Part shown: positions 9,114 through 18,401 of the stretch, in pieces
Numbering within the stretch: the first letter of the stretch is position 1
Layout of the letters: every line of letters begins with the position of its first letter
NCBI GenBank assembly: GCA_012798695.1
Contig: JAAZMR010000028.1
Location: 117,142 to 181,141 of the forward strand
Reading direction: 5' to 3'
Origin: Bacillota bacterium
GTDB taxonomy: Bacteria > Bacillota > Limnochordia > DTU087
Length of the DNA stretch: 64,000 nt
Program-made: the position numbers and the translations under genes
Notes under the pieces: model-generated
Databases searched by the model: none
Told to the model about the DNA's origin: nothing
The model's input: the letters and a program-made list of their open reading frames with translations, nothing else

Positions 9114-10474
9114 TAGTCCTCCCTGCTACGATCTGGCCCTCTGGCTAATCTCTTTCTCAGAGCGTCCCGTTCCTTCTCAAAACCAGGTTTGCCTAGCAGA
9201 GCAAACATATTGCGTTTATAGGCTTCCACTCCCGGTTGATCAAAGGGGTTTACTCCCAAAAGATAACCACTAATAGCACAGGCTTTCTCAAAGAAGTAGA
9301 CTAGCTGCCCGAAATGAAACTCGTTAAGTTGTGGCACTTCCACTACCACACTGGGAACACCGCCATCATTGTGGGCCAGCAGGGTACCTTCAAAGGCCTT
9401 GTGATTGACATAGTTAACCGTTTTCCCGGCTAGATAATTGAGCCCATCCGAATCTTCTGTGTCACCTGCGATGGCAATATCCGCTTTGGGGTGTTCTACA
9501 TGAATCACGGTCTCCATTAGTATGCGTAGGCCATCTTGAATGTATTGGCCAAGAGAATGCAGATCTGTAGTGAAGTCTACTGAAGCGGGAAATAGACCTT
9601 TATGATCCTTGCCTTCACTTTCACCAAAGAGCTGTTTCCACCATTCTGCCAGATAGTGCAAAGCGGGCTCGTAAGTAACCAGGATCTCGATCAACTTCCC
9701 CTTACGATGCAGACAATTGCGCACCGCTGCATACTGATAGCAAGGATTGGATTTTAGCTGAGGTGACGAATAATATTGCACAGCAGCTTCTGCCCCGCCC
9801 AGTACATCATCTATGTCAATACCGGCTACAGCCATGGGCAGAAGGCCTACAGCCGTTAGTACTGAGTACCTACCACCTATATCATCAGGAATCACGAAGG
9901 TTCTATAACCTTCTACATCTGCCATCTGTTTCAGTGCTCCCCGAGAGCGGTCTGTGGTAGCCAGAATCCTCTTTTGGGCATCAGCTTTGCCGTATTTCTT
10001 CTCGACAAAGTCCCGGAAGATACGGAAAGATAAAGCTGGCTCCGTCGTAGTACCAGACTTAGAGATTACATTGAGATAGACATTCTTGGTTTCCAGCATT
10101 ACCAAAAGATCCGCTATATAGCTGCTGCTCAAGCTGTTGCCGACAAAATACACAGGTACCTGTTTATCGCTAAACGGCGGTGTCAGCATCTCAATTGCTG
10201 CCCGGGCTCCCAGATATGACCCCCCGATACCGATGACAACAAAGGCATCGGCATTAGCCCGTATCTCCGCCGCTGTGTCCTTAATGCGAGCAAACTCCTC
10301 TCGGTCGTAATTCCGAGGCAGCTCCAGCCAACCCAAATAATCGCTGCCGGGCCCCTTGCCGCTGTGCAGCAGCCGATGGGCTTCCCGCACTTGTTCAGCC
10401 ATATACCCGATTTCATGCTCTTTAATGAAGGGTAATGCCGGCGTATAGTCAAAACGCAGTTTTTCTGCAACCAT
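9113..10474 (-). CDS. pgi: Glucose-6-phosphate isomerase
   Basis: Interconverts glucose-6-phosphate and fructose-6-phosphate. It is the bacterial short form (453 residues from ATG 10474; the track's 457 begins at 10486). Family motifs are present: [11 protein letters not shown] near the N-terminus, [14 protein letters not shown] in the SIS phosphosugar-binding domain, the catalytic region [11 protein letters not shown], the [12 protein letters not shown] His region, and the Lys of [13 protein letters not shown]. The chosen start gives [14 protein letters not shown], like Bacillus Pgi, and has GGGAAG upstream. It is coupled to manA. Confidence 0.95.
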   Translation of the reverse strand: MVAEKLRFDYTPALPFIKEHEIGYMAEQVREAHRLLHSGKGPGSDYLGWLELPRNYDREEFARIKDTAAEIRANADAFVVIGIGGSYLGARAAIEMLTPPFSDKQVPVYFVGNSLSSSYIADLLVMLETKNVYLNVISKSGTTTEPALSFRIFRDFVEKKYGKADAQKRILATTDRSRGALKQMADVEGYRTFVIPDDIGGRYSVLTAVGLLPMAVAGIDIDDVLGGAEAAVQYYSSPQLKSNPCYQYAAVRNCLHRKGKLIEILVTYEPALHYLAEWWKQLFGESEGKDHKGLFPASVDFTTDLHSLGQYIQDGLRILMETVIHVEHPKADIAIAGDTEDSDGLNYLAGKTVNYVNHKAFEGTLLAHNDGGVPSVVVEVPQLNEFHFGQLVYFFEKACAISGYLLGVNPFDQPGVEAYKRNMFALLGKPGFEKERDALRKRLARGPDRSRED

Positions 10475-10492
10475 TGTTCTTCCCATTTCTGC

Positions 10493-10582
10493 CTAGCGAT
10501 GGAGCCGCTGCCTACTGCTGCGGACTAGATCGCCTCTACCCTCCTTGTCTAGTGTGACTAGTTTTCCCCAACTACTTCTCAT
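10493..10582 (-). CDS. Possible 29-residue leader peptide upstream of pgi
   Basis: A 29-codon frame (MRSSWGKLVTLDKEGRGDLV...) with AAAGGAT eight bases before its ATG, ending just ahead of pgi. It is strongly basic. It could be a leader ORF or chance; I recognise no homologue. Confidence 0.22.
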   Translation of the reverse strand: MRSSWGKLVTLDKEGRGDLVRSSRQRLHR

Positions 10583-10686
10583 GCTGTTATATCCTTTCAA
10601 TCGAACTATCCTATAGATAACAGGTAAACCTCTCCCTGGTATTCTATTTCTCCAATCAAGACCCGGCAACACACCTGGCACCTAGA

Positions 10687-12294
10687 TTAATGCATTCGCT
10701 CACCTAGGTAGAGCTCAGCAATGTTGGCAGCATGGTCGCCAATTCTTTCCAAGTTGGAAATAATGTCCAAGAAAATCACGCCAGAAACAGGTGTACAGAG
10801 GTTCCGGTTCAATCGATCGATATGACCCCGCCGCAGCTGCTCTTCTTGCCTGTCGATTTCGGCTTCGCGGTCTTTCACCACTTGGGCATAGGCTGCTTCA
10901 TCTTTCTCCCATGCAAGCAGAGCGGATCGAAGAGTCTCTATGGTGTAATCGAGAAAGTCCTCTAGTTCTTGGGTGGCTGTTTCACTGAACACGATCTGGT
11001 TCGATGCCTTATGCGCTAAGAGCTCCTCGATATTCTCACCATGATCGCCCACTCGCTCAATATCATTTATGAGATTGTAAAGCTGTCGGTGCCTCTCTGC
11101 CTGATTCTCAGACAAGGACCTCTTGGAGACTTCAACCAAGTACTGTGTAATACCTTCCTCATACTGATCTATAGCTTCTTCTAAAGCCAACATACGAGCC
11201 AAAGCGTCATCCGTCGGATCAGTAATATGGGCTCGAGCAATACCCAGCATTTCCAAGGCCATCTCTCCCATGCGCAGGACTTCCGCAAATACCTGCTCCA
11301 AGGCCACTGCCGGTGTACCCAACAACCGACTGTCGAGATGTAAGGTTAGTTCTTTCTCATCGGGCCTACCCGGGATCATCCAGGTTACCAGATGGGCTAG
11401 AGCCCCGGCAAAGGGCAGTAACAGAAGGGTATTGGCCACATTAAATATTGTATGTGCATTGGCAATCTGTCTGATGGATGTTGTAGCGGTGAGCCTGACT
11501 ATCTTGCTGAACCATGGCAGTAGAGGCAAGAAAATTAAAGTTCCTACCACATTGAAGATCAAGTGAGATAGTGCAGCCCGCCGTGCCGTCACTGAAGTTC
11601 CTATACTAGACAACAATGCCGTGACGGTTGTACCTATGTTATTGCCAAACAAAATGGGCATGACCAACTCCAGACTCACCAACCCGTCACCTGCCAAGCC
11701 CTGTAGGATGCCAATAGTGGCTGAGCTGCTTTGCAGGATGGCTGTCATTAGTGCACCGGCTGTTAGCCCATAGAACCATTTATCGGATAGGGCCAGTGTC
11801 AGATCAGCAAAAGCCATCGTTTCACTTAGTGGCTTCATGGAACCTTTCATCGTTTCAATACCGATAAACAAAAGTCCAAACCCTACGAGGACTTGTCCTA
11901 GGTAACGCTGGCCTTTTCGTTTGCTAAACAGGTACGGCAAGGCTCCTAGGGCCACAAAAAGCAAGGCATAATCCCCTATGTCAAAAGCAATCAGCTGAGC
12001 CGTGACTGTCGTACCGATGTTCGCCCCCATGATCACTCCAATAGCCTGTGGTAAACTCATCAGTCCCGCATTGACAAAACCTACTACCATGACCGTTGTT
12101 GCACTACTGCTTTGGATAACTGCTGTAATCGATGCCCCGAGCAGCACGCCCAGCAATTGGTTACTGGTCAGTACCTCAAGTAAACGGCGCATCCTCGTGC
12201 CTGCTATTTTCTGCAGGCCATCACCCATCTGGCGCATACCAAACAGAAAGAGGCCTAGTCCACCTAGCAGGCCAAACAACATTTCACCTGTCAA
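10687..12294 (-). CDS. Na/Pi cotransporter family protein with C-terminal PhoU-like domain
   Basis: A 535-residue inner-membrane protein of the Na+/phosphate cotransporter family. The two inverted repeats each carry the family motif: AVIQSSSATTVMVV at about 59 and AILQSSSATIGIL at about 183, each followed by a GxNIGTTVTA segment. After the membrane part (to about residue 310) comes a soluble helical region resembling PhoU, with NLINDIERVGDHGENIEELL and a second copy near the end (DIISNLERIGDHAANIAELY). It probably imports phosphate or tunes phosphate balance. The start is TTG with GGAG upstream. Confidence 0.9.
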   Translation of the reverse strand: MTGEMLFGLLGGLGLFLFGMRQMGDGLQKIAGTRMRRLLEVLTSNQLLGVLLGASITAVIQSSSATTVMVVGFVNAGLMSLPQAIGVIMGANIGTTVTAQLIAFDIGDYALLFVALGALPYLFSKRKGQRYLGQVLVGFGLLFIGIETMKGSMKPLSETMAFADLTLALSDKWFYGLTAGALMTAILQSSSATIGILQGLAGDGLVSLELVMPILFGNNIGTTVTALLSSIGTSVTARRAALSHLIFNVVGTLIFLPLLPWFSKIVRLTATTSIRQIANAHTIFNVANTLLLLPFAGALAHLVTWMIPGRPDEKELTLHLDSRLLGTPAVALEQVFAEVLRMGEMALEMLGIARAHITDPTDDALARMLALEEAIDQYEEGITQYLVEVSKRSLSENQAERHRQLYNLINDIERVGDHGENIEELLAHKASNQIVFSETATQELEDFLDYTIETLRSALLAWEKDEAAYAQVVKDREAEIDRQEEQLRRGHIDRLNRNLCTPVSGVIFLDIISNLERIGDHAANIAELYLGERMH

Positions 12295-12427
12295 AATAGC
12301 TCCACTCCTACACCGACCTCAATTCGGCCGTAGAATAGCATGTCTAGTTTGTACGATGCCTCAATGACTTTACAAGCTGCCTAATTCGAGAAAAAACCCA
12401 GATACCCTGCCTCACCCAATAAATACT

Positions 12428-13597
12428 CTAAGCGTAACCAGAGAAATCCTGCCCTACATTATCTTTCCAGTAATCCATGAAATCCATGAGCTGCGACCAA
12501 GAGGGGCTGTGCCCTGCTCGAACGTAATAACCGGATGTAGCAGTACCAAGAGCCAAAGCCTGCTGGGGTGATAACCCGAGAAGTAAGCCTAAACAGAAGC
12601 CCCCATTGAAATTATCCCCCGCCCCTGTGGTCAATACTGGATTGCTGGTATATGGGCCTGGGGCAAAGAAATACTCACCCTCGATCACTGCCCCGGCTCC
12701 GTCAACCGGATGAACCACTAGTCCATAGAGCCCCAATTCAGCCCCTAGAGCCTCTGTTATCTCCCTAAGCCCCGCCTCGGATAGGGGCACTGATAATTCA
12801 ATCCCGTATGCCCGTGCTACTTCCGTAGCTTCCTTGCGATTAATGCTCAATATCGTGCGGTAATGTGATGAGAAACGGGCATAGATCCGCATCGCTTCCC
12901 GCCAATCCTCACCGGTCCGTTTTTCCGGATCAGTTGGATCCATAAAGAAGAGAGGTTTTTCACCCTCAAATGCAAGTTCGGATAAAATCTCACTCTGCAG
13001 CTTCCCCCAAATGTCGTTCATATGGGGAATCATGGTCCAATTGATGGTTGCCACCAGCTGCGCCTCTTGCATCAACTCCCTAAGCTTATCTCTACCCACC
13101 ACTGTCAATATTCTATCCCAAGTGATCCCCTGCAATGGCGATGTGTTGCATAACATGATTTTGCCATCCCTGAATTCAACAGCAATGGTTTGACCTGGAT
13201 CGGCAATGTTATAGGATTGAGCTGTAAGGGCAGCGAAATCCCTAAACACGGGGTTTACTGTAGGGTAGCCAATGCAACCTATGTACACCAAGTCACAGCC
13301 TATGGCGCCCATGGCTGCCCCCATGTTTACTGCACTCCCGCCGATCTTCGTATAACGTGGCACGTATTCAATGTTGGTACTCAGTCCCGCAGCAGCACTG
13401 ATCTTGCTGCCAAACTCCTGGATAGTGTTGAGTTTTTCATAATTCAGGAAATCCTGGCGTTTATCTACCAGGTCGGCAATCTGATCAACGAATGCATCGA
13501 ATCCAAAAAGCAGGTGTAACTGGCTAGCTTTATCTTCACGACCAACGAGCTTTCCCCGGGTACTGGCAATCAGCCTAGCTAATTCGCTATTTGTCAT
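12428..13597 (-). CDS. PfkB-family sugar kinase
   Basis: A 389-residue ribokinase-fold enzyme. The N-terminal substrate side has KIGGSAVNMGAAMGAIG. The C-terminal ATP/anion-hole motif is TTGAGDNFNGGFCLG, whose Asp is the catalytic base of the family. The central part (FMDPTDPEKRTGEDW, SINRKEATEVA) is longer than in simple ribokinases. The substrate cannot be assigned; neighbours in sugar-phosphate metabolism fit a sugar or nucleoside kinase. ATG 13597 is preferred over GTG 13606 because GGGAG lies about ten bases before it. Confidence 0.85.
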   Translation of the reverse strand: MTNSELARLIASTRGKLVGREDKASQLHLLFGFDAFVDQIADLVDKRQDFLNYEKLNTIQEFGSKISAAAGLSTNIEYVPRYTKIGGSAVNMGAAMGAIGCDLVYIGCIGYPTVNPVFRDFAALTAQSYNIADPGQTIAVEFRDGKIMLCNTSPLQGITWDRILTVVGRDKLRELMQEAQLVATINWTMIPHMNDIWGKLQSEILSELAFEGEKPLFFMDPTDPEKRTGEDWREAMRIYARFSSHYRTILSINRKEATEVARAYGIELSVPLSEAGLREITEALGAELGLYGLVVHPVDGAGAVIEGEYFFAPGPYTSNPVLTTGAGDNFNGGFCLGLLLGLSPQQALALGTATSGYYVRAGHSPSWSQLMDFMDYWKDNVGQDFSGYA

Positions 13598-13741
13598 ACC
13601 ACCCACACTCCCAGAGTACTAGTTGAACCCTCCGATTGGATATGCTGTAGTCATACTTTACTACCCTTTGGGCAAATTGGCAAAGACCGATGGCTATAAC
13701 CTCCACCATCGGTACCTGATCTTCTTTTCTATTGACTACAT

Positions 13742-13763
13742 CAAAATCCTGCTGAGGATTTTG
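13742..13763 (-). terminator. Terminator behind the selA-selB unit
   Basis: Perfect 9-bp stem CAAAATCCT / AGGATTTTG around a four-base loop, 23 bases beyond the selB stop on the minus strand. The T-rich right arm supplies a partial U-tract. Confidence 0.6.
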
Positions 13764-13785
13764 CCCTCATCCAACCTGAGCCGAC

Positions 13786-15711
13786 TTAACCTGCCTGAAA
13801 ACGAGAGCCAGCCAATCGCTCATTTCCCTTCCTCCTTGTGAGGTCAAGGCTATCGAAATATTCCAGTAAAGCCACAGCCAGCTTGCGGTTGGTTTGCAGA
13901 CTATCCCGGCACTGAGCTGCAGTGATGTTAGTCTTGTTGATTAAATACTGTTTGACAACTGCCCAGGCCTGATCAACGATGCTCGTATGCAAAAAGAAAC
14001 CACATCCGACATCGATCACCTTGCCAGATGTGACTAGCAGTGCCATCATATCTGTTATGTCGGACATCTTCACGGAAAGACTACTGGCCAAATATCTTAA
14101 TGGTTTTGGTTGAAATCCTTGGTTGAGTATGGCTGCCTCTAGATTGAGCAAGGCGGGGTGATCTACTCTCAAGAGCCGCTGATAAGTCTCTGGATCACTC
14201 ACCCAACGCCCTCCCATAACGATCATCTCTTCCTCGCTGAGTCTAGCCAGCAAAGCTGTGAAGTCCCTGTGCCCCCATTGGGAGAAAAGTGTACTCCTTA
14301 GTTCTTCCCTATCCACCCCTAAACGAAAGGGTGCTTGCGAATATAAATCCTGCAAGGCCTTACTCACAGCCTCTACGGCCGCTGCATATTCCCTTGCCGG
14401 GAGATACTTCCCTGCTATATCCATCCAGTTAGCTGCCATCAAGGCACCCTGCACTGATGCTGCCGATAAGTTCGTCATGCGACTCAATTCTTCCAAACCA
14501 AGGGGAGCAATACTAGCTATATCTTGCCTTAGCTGCCGACGTTGTCTTGTCAGTACCATATGCAAAACATCTCGGGGAGAACCTTCAGCTTCAAGCTCCA
14601 TTTCCCGCAATTCATCTGGATCATACCGCCGGCGCCTCGGTGGATTCGGCATAATTACCCATCCCCCACCAATAGTCACTATCGGTGAATAGGAGCGGAC
14701 AATATACCGATCACCCCGCAGAGCAACGACCGGCTCTTCGGTCCTAACTTGCACATAACCCCTTGCTCCTGGGCCAATCTCATCTTTGCCAAGCAACCTC
14801 AGTCTAGCCATAATCTCACTTGTACCGAGATGAACCCTTACCCTCTGACCGTGGCAAATGGGACGGGCCCCCTTGACTGCAGCCAACACCGCATCCAAGA
14901 CTGAACTTGTTTCCAGTTGCCCGGGATAAGCTATCGTATCTCCTCGTTTGACACCTCGACTGTCGATGCCCGCCAAATTCAGAGCACAACGTTCACCGGC
15001 ACTGACCATGTGTGTATCCTGGCCATGCACTTGTATGCCTCTCACCCTTGTCCTTACATTCTGAGGTAAAACCACCACCTCGGCTCCCCGGTTGAGCCTA
15101 CCTCCATATACGGTGCCAGTAACTATGGTCCCATAGCCTTCCGCCACAAATACCCGATCAACAGGCAGACGAAAAACCTCACCGGCCGCGCCCGTGCTGG
15201 CTTTACGGGCTTCGGTAGCGATGGCTGAGACGAGCTGGGGAATACCCTGTCCGCTCTTGGCGGAGACTGGTATTATGGGGGCTTCAGCCAAAGCTGTAGA
15301 TTCGAGCAACTCCCGGATTTCCTCCTCTACCATCTCCAGCCAATCTTCTTCTACTAAGTCAATCTTGGTAAGAGCCACCACCCCTCGGGTCATGCCCAAG
15401 AGGCTGATAATATCCAGGTGTTCTTGGGTCTGGGGCATGATCCCCTCATCGGCAGCCACGACGAGCAGTACCAGATCAATACCCATAATCCCAGCGACTG
15501 CTGTCTTCACAAATCTCTCATGGCCAGGGACATCAATGATGGACAGCCGCCTGCCATCTGGCAGCAAAAGAGGAGCAAATCCCAATTCAATGGTCATGCC
15601 CCGCCGCTTTTCTTCCGTAAGCCGATCTGTATCCACACCGGTAAGTCGATGAACCAAAGCCGTCTTGCCATGATCAACATGACCGGCAGTACCCATGGTA
15701 ATCTGCTTCAT
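13786..15711 (-). CDS. selB: Selenocysteine-specific elongation factor SelB
   Basis: Delivers Sec-tRNA(Sec) to UGA codons marked by a SECIS element. The 641 residues begin with a GTPase domain (GTAGHVDHGKTALV, RRGMTIELGF, DVPGHERFVKT, LTKIDLVEEDW), followed by EF-Tu-like domains. From about residue 370 come SelB-type winged-helix repeats that bind SECIS RNA (REELRSTLFSQWG, ITAAQCRDSLQTNRKLAVALLEYFDSL). The ATG overlaps the selA stop as ATGA. It is co-transcribed with selA and probably tRNA-Sec. Confidence 0.96.
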   Translation of the reverse strand: MKQITMGTAGHVDHGKTALVHRLTGVDTDRLTEEKRRGMTIELGFAPLLLPDGRRLSIIDVPGHERFVKTAVAGIMGIDLVLLVVAADEGIMPQTQEHLDIISLLGMTRGVVALTKIDLVEEDWLEMVEEEIRELLESTALAEAPIIPVSAKSGQGIPQLVSAIATEARKASTGAAGEVFRLPVDRVFVAEGYGTIVTGTVYGGRLNRGAEVVVLPQNVRTRVRGIQVHGQDTHMVSAGERCALNLAGIDSRGVKRGDTIAYPGQLETSSVLDAVLAAVKGARPICHGQRVRVHLGTSEIMARLRLLGKDEIGPGARGYVQVRTEEPVVALRGDRYIVRSYSPIVTIGGGWVIMPNPPRRRRYDPDELREMELEAEGSPRDVLHMVLTRQRRQLRQDIASIAPLGLEELSRMTNLSAASVQGALMAANWMDIAGKYLPAREYAAAVEAVSKALQDLYSQAPFRLGVDREELRSTLFSQWGHRDFTALLARLSEEEMIVMGGRWVSDPETYQRLLRVDHPALLNLEAAILNQGFQPKPLRYLASSLSVKMSDITDMMALLVTSGKVIDVGCGFFLHTSIVDQAWAVVKQYLINKTNITAAQCRDSLQTNRKLAVALLEYFDSLDLTRRKGNERLAGSRFQAG

Positions 15712-17153
15712 GTAGATGGCCCTCCCATAACAACTGCCAATGCCTTGACTATCTCTGCTTCATCGCCAGGCAGCAGTGTTCGCAGATGAAAGACCACTTG
15801 ATCAGCATCCACCAGAGCAACTACCGGCAGCAAGCATCCTCCAGGGGGTTGACTCCCAACTAGTCTTAGACTGGTCTGAATCTGGTGTGCGGATCGATGG
15901 CCAGGTCTAAAAGCCACTGCCTTGCCCGGCAGCTTAATGCCGGGCATCGCCCCACCTCCCATCTCTCCTTCAGCATCAATAACAGCTGCATTACCCTTGC
16001 CATTGACATTATCTAGTATGAGGGAAGCTAACTGTACAGCTCTAGCTTCAAGTTCTGGTTGGGTTAAGGCGAGCATGGACAGGACGGGTAACGCCTCTAC
16101 CAGGCCCTCGTCATCCAAATACAACTCCAACAAAGCTTCTAAGGCTGCTATCGTCAGCTTGTCTATCCGCATAATTCGCACTATAGGATTCTTGGCTAAC
16201 CTCTGCACAAGATGCCGGCGTCCTACTATTATCCCAGCTTGTGGACCACCCAGCAGCTTATCACCACTGAAAGTCACTAGATCAATGCCCTCACTAATAC
16301 TATGGTTCACAGTCGGCTGAGCCCTAAGCCCAAATCTGGAAAGATCAGCCAAGTTGCCACTACCGAGATCTTCCATAGAGATCAGTCCTCGACTTCTTGC
16401 TAAAGCTGCCAATTCTCCACAGGAAACAGAGGCGACAAAACCAACCATATGAAAATTGCTTCTTTGCACCTTGAGGAGTACCATGGTGGATGCAGTGATA
16501 GCATTTGCATAATCGGAAAGATAAGTCCGATTGGTAGTACCCACTTCCACCAACTTCGCTCCAGTCTGTCGGATCACATCAGGTATGCGAAAACTATCCC
16601 CAATCTCGATTTGCTCTCCCCGAGAGACTACAACTTCCTTGCCATTGGCCAGAGTGTGCAGGCAGAGAAAGACTGCGGCCGCATTGTTGTTCACTACTAA
16701 GGCCGCCTCGGCTCCGGTGAGTTTTGCCAACATCCCTTCAACATGAGCTTGGCGAGAACTCCGCTTTCCAGTAGTCAAATCTAGCTCGAGGTTGCTGTAG
16801 CCGCGACCAACACTGACCAAGGCCTCTAGGGAGACTTCAGGTAATACCGCCCTGCCGAGATTGGTATGGAGGATTATACCGGTTGCATTAATAACACGCT
16901 GTATGCCCTCACATGCTTGACCCAATAGAGTCGTGCGTACCTGTGAAACAGCCAGAACCAGCAATTCATTTCGAGACAGCCAGCCCAGTTGCCCCTGCAA
17001 CAGACCTATCCGCATTTGGCCAATGGCCATGCGCACAGCACTGACCACCCGCTGTCTTGGGTAGGCCCTCAACAGAGCCCGTACTTCCGGATGGTCTAGA
17101 CATAAATTTGCAGATGGTAATTCCCTCAGATGCTGCTTTCGCTCACTATTCAT
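15708..17153 (-). CDS. selA: L-seryl-tRNA(Sec) selenium transferase SelA
   Basis: A PLP enzyme that converts seryl-tRNA(Sec) to selenocysteinyl-tRNA(Sec) using selenophosphate. The protein has 481 residues. Visible are GIILHTNLGRA, VVNNNAAAVFL, EDLGSGNL and the cofactor Lys in VTFSGDKLLGGPQAG. The track starts at a TTG at 17201. I prefer ATG 17153 because the sequence then begins MNSERKQHLRELPSAN, close to family N-termini. It lies 87 bases behind tRNA-Sec on the same strand. selD, which supplies selenophosphate, is not in this window. Confidence 0.95.
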   Translation of the reverse strand: MNSERKQHLRELPSANLCLDHPEVRALLRAYPRQRVVSAVRMAIGQMRIGLLQGQLGWLSRNELLVLAVSQVRTTLLGQACEGIQRVINATGIILHTNLGRAVLPEVSLEALVSVGRGYSNLELDLTTGKRSSRQAHVEGMLAKLTGAEAALVVNNNAAAVFLCLHTLANGKEVVVSRGEQIEIGDSFRIPDVIRQTGAKLVEVGTTNRTYLSDYANAITASTMVLLKVQRSNFHMVGFVASVSCGELAALARSRGLISMEDLGSGNLADLSRFGLRAQPTVNHSISEGIDLVTFSGDKLLGGPQAGIIVGRRHLVQRLAKNPIVRIMRIDKLTIAALEALLELYLDDEGLVEALPVLSMLALTQPELEARAVQLASLILDNVNGKGNAAVIDAEGEMGGGAMPGIKLPGKAVAFRPGHRSAHQIQTSLRLVGSQPPGGCLLPVVALVDADQVVFHLRTLLPGDEAEIVKALAVVMGGPST

Positions 17154-17239
17154 GTCTGCAATCCATACCTCTCGGCCAAGGGCAACCACTCTGCCCTCCA
17201 ATGGTACTATCTCGGTAGAAACAAACTGCAGAGAACTAT

Positions 17240-17336
17240 TGGCGGGAGTATGTGGGAATCGAACCCACCCCGGATGGGCTCACCACCCGACACTGGATTT
17301 GAAGTCCAGAGGGCCCACCAGGACCCATCTACTCCC
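17240..17336 (-). tRNA. selC: tRNA-Sec (anticodon TCA)
   Basis: A 97-base tRNA on the minus strand. The acceptor GGGAGTA pairs with TACTCCC. The anticodon arm CTGGA-CTTCAAA-TCCAG carries TCA. There is a long variable arm and a T arm GTGGG-TTCGATT-CCCAC. Discriminator G and a genome-encoded CCA follow. The eighth acceptor position is G opposite A instead of a clear pair. It lies at the head of selA-selB. Confidence 0.96.
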
Positions 17337-17365
17337 GAGTTAAGCCATTATGACCCCGATCATTG

Positions 17366-17407
17366 TATGCTAACCGGTGCAGACACAGCCACACAATTAT
17401 TAGCATA
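17366..17407. promoter_or_regulatory. Inverted repeat between tRNA-Sec and the divergent lipoprotein gene
   Basis: TATGCTAA and TTAGCATA, perfect 8-bp arms about 26 bases apart, lie 30 bases upstream of tRNA-Sec. They may be an operator for the selenocysteine unit or the lipoprotein gene. No known regulator is recognised. Confidence 0.3.
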
Positions 17408-17515
17408 TCTGCCGAGGAAAGCACTAGAATATTCCAGTGACTGGTCAAGTTCCCGAAAAGAGGGTATCAGGACCGACCGGAGAAGATGCCAACATGAACG
17501 TAGGAGGCGAGTCTT

Positions 17516-18184
17516 ATGCGTCTTATGCTTTACAATCAGGCTCGGAAGTGTTTGAATACCGGCAGATTAATGAGGCCACTGACTGCGGTCCTGCTCTTGG
17601 TATGCCTGGGCCTTGCCAGCGGATGTCAACCGGAACCAAGTCAAATGGCGAAATTAGGTATGGAGTCTCTAGGGCTGGTAGTAGACGCCGGACCGGCCGA
17701 GTACCTTGAACCGGTAATCACAGCCTATATGGAACCCAAGCTGCCTGAGGTTCGGATTACAGGTTCCCAGACGATCTGTGATTACCTGGGCCTACAACTA
17801 GGGTATTTGGACTGCCTCTCCGTCGTGGCGAGCATAGATCAGAGCCGTTTGCTGGATCTGCGCAAGCATCTGGGGATTGAGTACTTGGCAGCCATATCCA
17901 TAGAAGCGGGAGATAGCCCCCGTCATACCACTTCCATAACCGTTGGTACTGATAAGACAGAGGTCCGTCTTAGCCAATATAAGACAGTGACCCTCCGATA
18001 TACGATAATTGACACAGCTGGTGGAGAGACCATTTTTTCAGGCCAAGCATTGGGCAAGTCCAGTGATATAGCTGATCTTAAGGTAGGGACCAAAGGTACA
18101 CAGGTAGGAATCCAGCTGAGTGATGAAAGGGATTTGCTGAAAGAAGCTGTACGCAACGCTTTAAAAGAGACAGGCTTGTTCTAA
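17516..18184 (+). CDS. Lipoprotein of unknown function
   Basis: A 222-residue predicted lipoprotein. The signal region has a hydrophobic core AVLLLVCLGL and a lipobox LASG-C with Cys37. ATG 17516 has AGGAGG eight bases before it, which gives an unusually long n-region; ATG 17570 would give a normal one but lacks a ribosome-binding site. The mature part alternates beta strands and ends in a helix (LLKEAVRNALKETGLF), broadly like small envelope lipoproteins with an alpha/beta fold. I recognise no family. A terminator-like hairpin follows at 18298. Confidence 0.7.
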   Translation: MRLMLYNQARKCLNTGRLMRPLTAVLLLVCLGLASGCQPEPSQMAKLGMESLGLVVDAGPAEYLEPVITAYMEPKLPEVRITGSQTICDYLGLQLGYLDCLSVVASIDQSRLLDLRKHLGIEYLAAISIEAGDSPRHTTSITVGTDKTEVRLSQYKTVTLRYTIIDTAGGETIFSGQALGKSSDIADLKVGTKGTQVGIQLSDERDLLKEAVRNALKETGLF

Positions 18185-18297
18185 AAAGTCACCAGGTGTC
18201 TAGCAGTATTCCCAAAAAGAACATTCTCTTCCATATTCCCCCTAGTCCCTAAACCTGATATACTAGATTGGGACTCCCGCAATTAGTTACCAATTTG

Positions 18298-18320
18298 ACC
18301 CGCAAGTGGCGGGTTTCATT
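18298..18320 (+). terminator. Terminator-like hairpin behind the lipoprotein gene
   Basis: ACCCGC-aagtg-GCGGGT followed by TTCATT. A second hairpin, CGGGC...GCCCG, lies 20 bases further on, ahead of the MFS gene. The U-tract is weak. Confidence 0.5.
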
Positions 18321-18401
18321 CTGATTGACGGGCAGCCCCTTTTTGCAGCCCGCAGAAATCGACTAGATCAGCAGAAGGAGGTATAAGGCAGTCCCCACCT
18401 C

